Assembly (NCBI RefSeq): GCF_900177765.1
Contig: NZ_FXWI01000003.1
Span: forward strand, 310,001 to 374,000
Direction: 5' to 3'
Source of the DNA: Agreia sp. VKM Ac-1783
Lineage (GTDB): Bacteria; Actinomycetota; Actinomycetes; Actinomycetales; Microbacteriaceae
Length of the DNA stretch: 64,000 nucleotides
Shown here one piece after another: positions 8,247 through 15,471 of this stretch (position 1 is the stretch's first letter; the number at the start of each line of letters is the position of its first letter). The position numbers and the translations under genes were made by a program. The notes beneath the pieces are model-generated. The model saw only the letters and a list, made by a program, of their open reading frames with translations, did no database searches and had not been told where the DNA came from.

Positions 8247-9142
8247 GCCAGACCACAGCGCCCGCCCAGCCGGATGTTCTGGCGGTCGCCGCCCGACGCC
8301 GGATGCGGTTCCCGGTTGCGTTGCGCAACCCGCTCGCGATCACCGGAACAGCCATCATCGTGATCTGGCTGCTGCTCGCCCTGCTCGCGCCGATGATCAG
8401 CCCCGCCGACCCCCTCGCTCAAGACTTCGACCGGCTGCAGCCACCGAGTGCCGCACACCTGTTCGGAACCGACCAGCTCGGCCGTGACGTACTCTCGCGC
8501 GTTCTCGACGGCGCGCGCGTGTCGATCATCCTGCCTCTGCTTCTCGTCGTGTCGTCGCTGTTCGTGGGAACGATCGCGGGCTCGATCGCCGGCTACTTCG
8601 GCAAGGTCGCCGACGAGGTGATCATGCGCATCGCCGACCTGGTCTTCGCGTTCCCCACGATCATCCTCGCCATGGTCATCGCGGCATCGCTCGGCCCGAG
8701 CCTCACGAACGCGGTGATCGCCATGCTCATCGTGTCGTGGCCGGCGTACGCGCGTGTCACGCGTTCTCTCGTGGTCGTGGCCTCGCGGTCGGAGTACGTG
8801 GTGGCCGGCCGCCTGCTCGGCAACAGTCCTCTCACGTCGCTCGGCAAAGACATCCTGCCGAACATCATCGCGCCGGTCGTCGTGCTCGCCACCCTCGATG
8901 TCGGCACCGCCATCCTGCTGCTCGCGGGCCTGTCGTTCTTGGGCCTCGGCGCTGTTCCGCCGACTCCCGACTGGGGTGCGATGGTCTCCGACGGCGTGCA
9001 GAACTTCTCGTCGTGGTGGATCTCGGTCTTCCCGGGACTCGCCATCCTCACCGTCGTTCTGGCATTCAACTTCCTCGGCGATGCGCTGCGAGACGGTCTC
9101 GACCCGCGCACTGCCGACGCCGTGAAAGGACGAGCCCTGTGA
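8243..9142 (+). CDS. Peptide-type ABC permease, DppC-like
   Basis: The 299-residue protein begins at an ATG overlapping the upstream stop (ATGA). The N-terminal OppC-type segment (NPLAITGTAIIVIWLLLALL) leads to HLFGTDQLGRDVLSRVLDGA, characteristic of DppC-type permeases, followed by the ABC permease core with about six membrane helices. Four-base overlaps on both sides indicate translational coupling within the importer operon. Confidence 0.93.
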   Translation: MSQTTAPAQPDVLAVAARRRMRFPVALRNPLAITGTAIIVIWLLLALLAPMISPADPLAQDFDRLQPPSAAHLFGTDQLGRDVLSRVLDGARVSIILPLLLVVSSLFVGTIAGSIAGYFGKVADEVIMRIADLVFAFPTIILAMVIAASLGPSLTNAVIAMLIVSWPAYARVTRSLVVVASRSEYVVAGRLLGNSPLTSLGKDILPNIIAPVVVLATLDVGTAILLLAGLSFLGLGAVPPTPDWGAMVSDGVQNFSSWWISVFPGLAILTVVLAFNFLGDALRDGLDPRTADAVKGRAL

Positions 9143-9999
9143 GCGTGATCCCCGCGAGCCAGCCCGCGGCATCCGGCGGTCTCAGCATTCGCGACCTGAC
9201 CCTCTCTATCGGTCGCGGCGACAAGGCCAAGCGCATCCTGCGCGGCATCTCCCTCGACATCCCGGCGGGCCAGATCACCGGCCTTGCGGGGGAGTCCGGG
9301 TCGGGCAAGACCATGACGGGCATGACCGTTCTCGGCCTGCAGCCCGCCCAGGCGACGGTCGGCGGAGTCATCGAGTTCGACGGGCGCAACCTGCTCGAGC
9401 TGCCCACGAAGAAGCTGAACACCCTGCGCGGCAACGACATCGCGATGGTGTTCCAAGACCCGACGTCGAGCCTGCACCCCATGCTCTCGATCGGATCGCA
9501 GCTCACCGACCACCTGCGCCAGCACACGGGCATGTCGAAGCGCGAGGCCCTCGAGCGCGCCCGCGTCGTGCTCGAGCAGGTCAAGGTGCCCGACCCTGCC
9601 GGCGCGCTGAAGAAGTACCCGCACCAGTTCTCGGGCGGGCAGCTGCAGCGGGTGGCCATCGCCTCGGCGATCATGTGCAGCCCGAGCGTGCTCATCGCCG
9701 ACGAGCCCACGACGGCACTCGACGTCACCGTGCAGGCTGGAATCCTGCGCCTGCTGCGCGAACTGTGCGACGACCTCGGTCTGGCGATCCTCTTGGTGAC
9801 GCACGATCTCGGTGTGATGAGCGCGCTCGCCGACACCATCGCCGTTATGCGCGAGGGCGAGATCGTGGAGCACGGAGACCGATTCCAGGTGATCACCGCT
9901 CCCCGCGACCCCTACACGAAGGCGCTCATCGACGCGCTGCCGCATGACGGTTCCGCGCCGACCGCCCCCGACTCGACCTCGACAGGAGACGCATCATGA
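9139..9999 (+). CDS. Peptide-type ABC ATPase, DppD-like
   Basis: The 286-residue protein starts at a GTG that overlaps the preceding stop. It has Walker A GESGSGKT (51-58), signature FSGGQLQR, Walker B VLIADEP and the D-loop TTALD, so the nucleotide-binding machinery is complete. The C-terminal PYTKALIDALP region is the usual oligopeptide-transporter tail. It pairs with the following ATPase to power import. Confidence 0.94.
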   Translation: MSVIPASQPAASGGLSIRDLTLSIGRGDKAKRILRGISLDIPAGQITGLAGESGSGKTMTGMTVLGLQPAQATVGGVIEFDGRNLLELPTKKLNTLRGNDIAMVFQDPTSSLHPMLSIGSQLTDHLRQHTGMSKREALERARVVLEQVKVPDPAGALKKYPHQFSGGQLQRVAIASAIMCSPSVLIADEPTTALDVTVQAGILRLLRELCDDLGLAILLVTHDLGVMSALADTIAVMREGEIVEHGDRFQVITAPRDPYTKALIDALPHDGSAPTAPDSTSTGDAS

Positions 10000-10775
10000 C
10001 GTCGTTGCTCGAACTCGACAGCGTCAAAGTCAGCTATCGCGTGGCGGGCAAGCCTCGTCTCGTAGCGGTGGATGACGTGAGCCTCTCGCTCGGCACCCGG
10101 CAGGTGCTGGGCCTGGTAGGCGAGTCCGGCTGCGGAAAGTCCACGCTCGCCCGTGCGATCTGCGGCCTCGAAGGCCTCGACAGCGGATCGATCACGTTCG
10201 ACGGCACTCCGGTGACCCGCCTCGGCATGCGCACCCGCGACCGCAAGCTGCTGCGCATCCAGATGGTCTTTCAGAACCCGTACGCCTCGTTGAACCCGCG
10301 ACGCACGATCGGCAAGCAGATCGAAGACGGCTTGAAGGTGAACCCCGACCGCTCGGCCTGGACGGTTCCCGACCTGCTCGCGCACGTCGAATTGGATGCG
10401 TCGGCCCGCACACGCTTTCCGCACCAGTTCTCGGGTGGGCAGCGCCAGCGCATCGCCATCGCCCGGGCGATCGCCTCGGGGCCGGATCTGCTCGTCGGTG
10501 ACGAGCCCATCGCATCCCTCGACGCGTCTCTGCAGGCGCGGGTCGCGGGCCTCATGCGCAACCTCGCGCTCGAGACCGGTGCATCGCTGCTGTTCATCAG
10601 CCACGACCTGTCGGTGGTGCGGGTCATCGCCGACGACGTGGCCGTGATGAGTCGCGGCAAGATCGTGGAGCGCGGCGACGTGAACGAGGTGTGGTCGAAC
10701 CCGCAGCAGCCGTACACGCAGCAGCTGCTGTCGGCGATTCCGAAGGTCGATGGCCTGGGAATCCTGCCCGGCTGA
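9996..10775 (+). CDS. Peptide-type ABC ATPase, DppF-like
   Basis: The 259-residue protein overlaps the upstream gene by four bases. Walker A is GESGCGKS (42-49), the signature FSGGQRQR and Walker B LLVGDEP followed by IASLDAS. The C-terminus (NPQQPYTQQLLSAIPK) is the typical DppF/OppF end. It is the last gene of the operon. An R1 double hairpin begins five bases after its stop and may act as the terminator. Confidence 0.94.
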   Translation: MTSLLELDSVKVSYRVAGKPRLVAVDDVSLSLGTRQVLGLVGESGCGKSTLARAICGLEGLDSGSITFDGTPVTRLGMRTRDRKLLRIQMVFQNPYASLNPRRTIGKQIEDGLKVNPDRSAWTVPDLLAHVELDASARTRFPHQFSGGQRQRIAIARAIASGPDLLVGDEPIASLDASLQARVAGLMRNLALETGASLLFISHDLSVVRVIADDVAVMSRGKIVERGDVNEVWSNPQQPYTQQLLSAIPKVDGLGILPG

Positions 10776-10779
10776 CGCC

Positions 10780-10844
10780 GAGCGCGGGTGTTGTCGCCGA
10801 GCGCGGTGGCCGCACCAGCGCGCCCAGCGAGAACACCCGCGCTC
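10780..10844. repeat. R1 nested double hairpin, copy 1
   Basis: The outer arms are gagcgcgggtgttgtcgc (10780-10797) and gcgagaacacccgcgctc (10827-10844), an 18-bp stem with one mismatch. Inside, cgcggtg (10802-10808) and caccagcg (10813-10820) form a second stem with one bulge. The same architecture and outer-arm core recur at 17944 and 25828. This copy lies directly after the importer operon. Confidence 0.8.
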
Positions 10845-10889
10845 GCGAAGCTCGACGATTTGTTGGGCGAGTCAGCACTATCTGTTGCG

Positions 10890-10944
10890 TCGAAGCGCTT
10901 CGCGTCGTACTCTGCTGAGAGCGCGTTCAGTATCGAAGCGCTTA
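10890..10944. promoter_or_regulatory. Two candidate LacI-type operators
   Basis: The sites tcgaagcgcttcgc (10890-10903) and tcgaagcgcttaaa (10931-10944) share the tcgaagcgctt core of LacI-family operators, with the central CG typical of this family. Both precede the LacI gene at 10984, implying autoregulation. A perfect copy lies before the binding-protein gene at 12167. Confidence 0.75.
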
Positions 10945-10983
10945 AACAGCTCAAGCACATCCTCGAGACACCGGAGTCCGACA

Positions 10984-12009
10984 ATGGCGACAATCACCGA
11001 CGTGGCCCAGGCCGCGGGCGTGTCGATCTCCACAGTGTCGTACGCACTCTCGGGCAAGCGTTCCATCGCCGCCTCTACGCGTCAGCGCATCATGCGCGCC
11101 ATCGACGAGCTCGAGTACGAGCCAAACGCCGGGGCCCGGATGCTTGCGGGCGCCCGCACGAACATCCTCGCTTTGAGCGCGCCCCTCGGCCCCGACGGGC
11201 ACCTGCCGACACACATGCGCTTCGTGACGAGCGTGGTCGAGGCGGCTCGCGCCCACGACTACGACGTGCTGCTGCTCGCGACCGACGACGAGGTGTCTGG
11301 CATCCGCCGAGCCGCGTCGCGATCGCTGATCGACGGCGTCGTGGTCATGGGTGTCGCCACCACAGACGAGCGCGTGCCCCTGATTCGGCGCCTCGGCCTT
11401 CCGTCGGCATTCATCGGCATTCCGCCCGGCGTCGACGACATGTCGTGCATCGACCTCGACTTCGATCGGGCGGGGCGCGACGCGGTGGCGATGCTCGCCG
11501 AGGCTGGGCATACCTCGATCGGTGTGATCGGGCATCCCCACAGCTACGTCGACCGCGACACCAACTTCATCCGCCGCTTCACGCACGGCTTCGATGACGA
11601 GTGCCGCGCTCGCGGTGTACGCACGGCTACGCAGTGGCCGGAGATCGGGCGAACGGGAGGTCAACAGGCCTACGACCTGCTGCGCGAGCAGCTTCCCGAC
11701 ATGACGGCACTCGTCTTCCACTGCAACGAGCCGATCGTCGAGGGGGCGCTGCGTCGCATCAGCGAACTCGGCCTGTCGATTCCGGGAGACCTCTCGGTGC
11801 TCGCCGCGTGCGCGAGCTATGCGGCCGACGAGCTCGAGACGCCACTCAGCGCTATTCCCCTTCCCCTCGATGAGATGTGCCATTCGGCCGTCGAGAATGC
11901 ACTGGCTCTGGTCGATGCGCTCGGTGACCCCCAGGTCACGCTCATTGCCCCGACGTTCCTTGACCGCGGCTCCATCGCGGCCCCCAGACCCACCGTTCAC
12001 CAGGCCTGA
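10984..12009 (+). CDS. LacI-family transcriptional regulator of the alpha-xylosidase locus
   Basis: The 341-residue protein has the LacI headpiece at its N-terminus (ATITDVAQAAGVSISTVSYA) including a hinge helix region, then a periplasmic-binding-like sugar domain (about 60-335). I chose the ATG at 10984 because the headpiece begins there; an upstream in-frame extension is non-coding in character. Three copies of one palindrome around the gene (10890, 10931, 12042) suggest it controls itself and the importer plus GH31 genes downstream. The inducer is probably a short xylose-containing saccharide (inference). Confidence 0.92.
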   Translation: MATITDVAQAAGVSISTVSYALSGKRSIAASTRQRIMRAIDELEYEPNAGARMLAGARTNILALSAPLGPDGHLPTHMRFVTSVVEAARAHDYDVLLLATDDEVSGIRRAASRSLIDGVVVMGVATTDERVPLIRRLGLPSAFIGIPPGVDDMSCIDLDFDRAGRDAVAMLAEAGHTSIGVIGHPHSYVDRDTNFIRRFTHGFDDECRARGVRTATQWPEIGRTGGQQAYDLLREQLPDMTALVFHCNEPIVEGALRRISELGLSIPGDLSVLAACASYAADELETPLSAIPLPLDEMCHSAVENALALVDALGDPQVTLIAPTFLDRGSIAAPRPTVHQA

Positions 12010-12041
12010 CAATCGATTCGAAGGGAGTTCTGCGCGCATTA

Positions 12042-12055
12042 TCGAAGCGCTTCGA
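12042..12055. promoter_or_regulatory. Perfect LacI-type operator before the sugar importer
   Basis: The 14-bp perfect palindrome tcgaagcgcttcga lies 112 bp before the binding-protein start and matches the two sites upstream of the LacI gene. It is the strongest of the three copies. Confidence 0.8.
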
Positions 12056-12166
12056 CGGCAGTCGAAAGAAGTCGGGGATTAATCGAAGAGCGCCGATCCA
12101 CAGCACCAGCACGACAGCACCATTGCCGGTTCCCCCGGTAACTCATCCCTACAAGGAGGTAGACAC

Positions 12167-13462
12167 ATGAAAATCAAACGCACACTCACGATGCTCGCGG
12201 CCGTGGTCGCCGCGGGCGCCCTGCTCTCGGGCTGCTCCACATCGGCTCCGGCAGAAGATGGCAAGACCCTCAAGCTGTGGCACTTCGAGAGCGAGGACAG
12301 CGCGATGGGCATCGCCTGGAACCAGGCGATCAAGACGTTCGAAGAGGAGACCGGCGCCAAGGTCGAATTCGAGCCCAAGAGCTTCGAGCAGATCCGCTCG
12401 ACGGCCAGCCAGGTGCTCAACTCGAACGAGGCTCCCGACATCCTCGAGTACAACAAGGGCAACGCGACGGCCGGCCTGCTGGCCAGCCAGGGCCTGCTCA
12501 CGCCCATCGACGACGCCGTCGACAAATACGGATGGGCCGACAAGCTCGCGCCATCGCTTCAGACGACGGCCCGTTACGACGACAAGGGCGTGATGGGATC
12601 GGGCTCCTGGTACGGCATTCCGAACTACGGCGAATACGTCGAGGTCTACTACAACAAAGACATGTTCGCGCAGTACGGCATCGCCGTTCCCACGACCTAC
12701 GACGAGTTCGAGGCGGCTCTGCAGACGTTCGCCGACAACGGGGTGACCCCGCTGGCGGAAGCTGGCGCCGAGTATCCGATCGGCCAGCTCTGGTACCAGC
12801 TCGCGCTGTCGAAAGCGGATCGGTCGTTCGTCGACGACTACCAGCTGTACAAGAACCCGGTCGATTGGCAGGGAACCGAACTCAGCTATGCCAGCGACAA
12901 GCTCAAGGAGTACGTCGACAAGGGCTACATCTCGAAGGACACGACCGGCCTCAAGGCTGAAGACATGGGAACCTCGTTCATCTCGGGTAAGTACCCGATC
13001 ATGGTCTCTGGTTCGTGGTGGTACGGCCGGATCATCAAGGAGGCGACCAGCTTCGACTGGGGAACCTTCCTCTTCCCCGGCTCGGAGATGGCTCCTGGCT
13101 CGAGCGGAAACCTGTGGGTCGTTCCCGAGAACGCCGCCAACAAAGACCTGGCGTACAAGTTCATCGACATCACGATGCGCCCCGAGATCCAGGCTCTCAT
13201 CGGCAACAACGGAGGGGTGCCCGTCGCGGCGAACACCGAGGACATCACCGATCCGAAGAGCCAGGAGCTGATCGCCAACTTCAACACGCTCACCGAGCGC
13301 GACGGACTGGCGTTCTACCCCGACTGGCCCACCTCGACGTTCTACGACCAGATCGTCGCGGCGACCCAGGAGCTGATCAACGGATCGACCACGCCCGAAG
13401 AGATGAACACGCAACTCGGCGACGAGTACGAGTCCGGCGTGGCTGACATCACCGGCAAGTAG
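12167..13462 (+). CDS. Family 1 sugar-binding lipoprotein of an ABC importer
   Basis: The 431-residue protein has a strong ribosome site (aaggaggt at 12153-12160), a lipoprotein signal ending LLSGC with Cys23, and an SBP_bac_1 fold (KLWHFESEDSAMGIAWNQA; ASQVLNSNEAPDILEYN). It would capture an oligosaccharide for the permeases at 13565 and 14530. The neighbouring GH31 alpha-xylosidase and the operator suggest a xyloglucan oligosaccharide or isoprimeverose, which is inference. A 102-bp gap with a strong R2 hairpin separates it from the permeases, an arrangement that often lets the binding protein be made in excess. Confidence 0.92.
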   Translation: MKIKRTLTMLAAVVAAGALLSGCSTSAPAEDGKTLKLWHFESEDSAMGIAWNQAIKTFEEETGAKVEFEPKSFEQIRSTASQVLNSNEAPDILEYNKGNATAGLLASQGLLTPIDDAVDKYGWADKLAPSLQTTARYDDKGVMGSGSWYGIPNYGEYVEVYYNKDMFAQYGIAVPTTYDEFEAALQTFADNGVTPLAEAGAEYPIGQLWYQLALSKADRSFVDDYQLYKNPVDWQGTELSYASDKLKEYVDKGYISKDTTGLKAEDMGTSFISGKYPIMVSGSWWYGRIIKEATSFDWGTFLFPGSEMAPGSSGNLWVVPENAANKDLAYKFIDITMRPEIQALIGNNGGVPVAANTEDITDPKSQELIANFNTLTERDGLAFYPDWPTSTFYDQIVAATQELINGSTTPEEMNTQLGDEYESGVADITGK

Positions 13463-13473
13463 TTCGTCCACAC

Positions 13474-13523
13474 CCCTCTCGACAGGCTCAGGGAGCGATT
13501 CGTTCCCTGAGCCCGTCGAAGGG
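13474..13523. repeat. R2 palindromic repeat between binding protein and permease
   Basis: Left arm 13474-13497 and right arm 13501-13523 pair over most of their length around the core gctcaggga / tccctgagc. The same core recurs at 14550, 62805 and 63452. Here it lies inside an operon and could stabilise the upstream message or reduce read-through. Confidence 0.75.
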
Positions 13524-13564
13524 CCCATTCCGAGACATCTCAGATCGCACGAAAGGCACCTTCC

Positions 13565-14530
13565 ATGGCAACGCTGCCACCCGCCTCCGTCAGCGCACGG
13601 AAGCTCCGAGCCCCGGAGATGAGCCTGCTCCCCGGAGTGCGCAAGCGAGGATTCTGGCTCTATCTGATTCCCGGTCTCGTGCTGTTCACGATCATCATCC
13701 TCGTTCCGCTCATCTGGAACATCTACCTCAGCTTCACGTCGTATCGAGGCATCCGCCCGCCTGAATGGATCGGCCTCGACAACTGGATCAAGCTCATGGG
13801 CGACGACAAGTTCTGGGTATCGTTCCAGAACAGCGTCGCGATGATCGTCGCCATGGTGGTGGTGCCCACGCTGCTCGGCCTGGTGTTGGCCGCACTGCTC
13901 TTCGACCTGGTGGGCAAGAAGTTCGGCGGCAAGTTCGCCAGCTTCCTTCGCGCCACCTACTATCTTCCGCAGATTCTGCCCGTGGCCATCGCCGCCATCG
14001 TCATCGGCTGGATCCTGCGTCCCGAGAACGGCGCCCTCAACACGATTCTGGATGCCGTCGGCCTCGGTGCGTTGCAGCACAACTGGCTGGGCAGCCCAGA
14101 CACCGCACTTCTCAGCGTGATGGTGGTGATGGTCTGGGTGCAGATCGGCTACCCCGTCGTGATCTTCATGGCAGCCCTGCAGCGTGTCGATCCAGAGCTG
14201 TACGAGGCGGCCGAGCTCGATGGCGCCAACTGGTTTCAGCGCTTCACGGCCATCACGGTCAGCATCATCCGGCCCGAGATCTATGTGGTGGTGCTCACCG
14301 CCACGATCGCGGCCCTCAAGGTGTTCGGCCCCATCTACGCGCTCACCCGCGGCGGTCCCGGCGACTCCACGATCGTGCCGAGCTACTACTCGTACAGCGA
14401 GTTCTTCCAAAGCCAGCAGGTGGGTTACGGAGCGACGATCGCCACGGCTCTGACCGTCGTGATCGTGGCGCTCACGATCATTTTCATCCTGGCCCAGAAC
14501 CGCGCAGAACGCTTGGAGAACGAACGCTGA
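13565..14530 (+). CDS. Sugar ABC permease, MalF/UgpA type
   Basis: The 321-residue protein has about six membrane segments, the first at about residues 35-55 (LIPGLVLFTIIILVPLIWNI). The EAA loop EAAELDGANWFQRF that contacts the ATPase is present. It pairs with the next gene's product. No ATPase is encoded in the cluster. The start is the ATG at 13565, after a gaaaggcacc stretch. Confidence 0.93.
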   Translation: MATLPPASVSARKLRAPEMSLLPGVRKRGFWLYLIPGLVLFTIIILVPLIWNIYLSFTSYRGIRPPEWIGLDNWIKLMGDDKFWVSFQNSVAMIVAMVVVPTLLGLVLAALLFDLVGKKFGGKFASFLRATYYLPQILPVAIAAIVIGWILRPENGALNTILDAVGLGALQHNWLGSPDTALLSVMVVMVWVQIGYPVVIFMAALQRVDPELYEAAELDGANWFQRFTAITVSIIRPEIYVVVLTATIAALKVFGPIYALTRGGPGDSTIVPSYYSYSEFFQSQQVGYGATIATALTVVIVALTIIFILAQNRAERLENER

Positions 14531-15453
14531 TGACTGCCACCATGCAACGCCCTTCGACAAGCTCAGGGAACGGCGGCTCAGGCAACGGTCGCTCACGGAA
14601 CGCCGTGCTCAAGCCGCACCGACAGAAGCCGCGGCGCACCGTCGGCGACTGGATTCTGTTGATCGCCGTCATCCTCGTGGCCGCCCTGGTCGCCGTGCCG
14701 TTTCTCATCATTCTGGTGAACTCGTTCAAGTCGCCGACGGACTACGCCAATGGCGGTCCCCTCAGTCTTCCGTCGAGCATCTACACCGATGGCATCGCCA
14801 ACTTCTGGCAGCGGGTGAACTTTCCCGAGAAGCTGTGGAACAGCTTCTTCATCAGCGGAACGGTCGCCGTCTTCGCGGTCATCGTCTCGGTCTTCAACGC
14901 CTATGCCATCGGGATCGGTCGGGTGAAGGGCCGCGTCTGGGTGCTGGTGCTGTTCATGATCGCCAACACCCTGCCGCAGGAGGCGATGCTCTACCCGCTG
15001 TACTTCATGTTCAAGCAGGTCGGTCTCTACGACAACGTGTGGAGCGTCATCATCATCTTCACTGTCGTGCAGAGCGCTTTCGGCACCTATCTGCTGTCCG
15101 CCGTGTTCGGCACCTTCCCCAAGGAGATCATCGAGGCGGCGTCACTCGACGGCGCGAGCCGCTGGCAGATCCTGCGCCGGGTCGTGGTGCCCATCAGCCG
15201 GCCCACGCTCTCGGTCCTCCTGATCTTCTTCTTCATCTGGACCTGGAACGAGTTCCTGATTCCGCTCACCTTCCTCGTCTCGAACGCGAATCAGACGGTT
15301 CCGGTCGCCATCACCGCCCTTCAGGGCGACAGGCTCATGGATGTGACGACCACGAGTGCGTCTGCCCTGCTCGGTCTCATTCCGACACTCATCTTCTTCC
15401 TCATCTTCCAACGAACACTCACCCGCGGAATCACCGCCGGTTCGACCAAGTAA
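14530..15453 (+). CDS. Sugar ABC permease, MalG/UgpE type, with a repeat-derived N-terminus
   Basis: The 307-residue protein starts at an ATG sharing one base with the upstream stop. About six membrane segments follow, starting near residue 42 (WILLIAVILVAALVAVPFLI), with the EAA loop EAASLDGASRWQILRR. The cytoplasmic N-terminus of about 40 residues is unusual: residues 7-16 (RPSTSSGNGG) are encoded by an R2 repeat element, and the next stretch is Ser/Gly/Asn/Arg-rich. The core protein is normal, so the extension is probably a tolerated insertion. Confidence 0.93.
   Translation: MTATMQRPSTSSGNGGSGNGRSRNAVLKPHRQKPRRTVGDWILLIAVILVAALVAVPFLIILVNSFKSPTDYANGGPLSLPSSIYTDGIANFWQRVNFPEKLWNSFFISGTVAVFAVIVSVFNAYAIGIGRVKGRVWVLVLFMIANTLPQEAMLYPLYFMFKQVGLYDNVWSVIIIFTVVQSAFGTYLLSAVFGTFPKEIIEAASLDGASRWQILRRVVVPISRPTLSVLLIFFFIWTWNEFLIPLTFLVSNANQTVPVAITALQGDRLMDVTTTSASALLGLIPTLIFFLIFQRTLTRGITAGSTK
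14550..14572 (+). repeat. R2 repeat half-site inside a permease gene
   Basis: The 23 bases match one arm of the R2 palindrome (core ttcgacaagctcagggaacg). They are read in frame as residues 7-14 of the permease. Only one arm is present. Confidence 0.75.
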
Positions 15454-15471
15454 TACCGAGTAAGGGCATCA

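Noticed and set aside
12149-14596. A very long open frame on the minus strand (over 800 codons) opposite the first sugar importer
   Set aside because: It is antisense to genes with clear families. Its translation is rich in Arg, His, Glu, Asp and Val with no domain, as expected when high-GC codons are read backwards.
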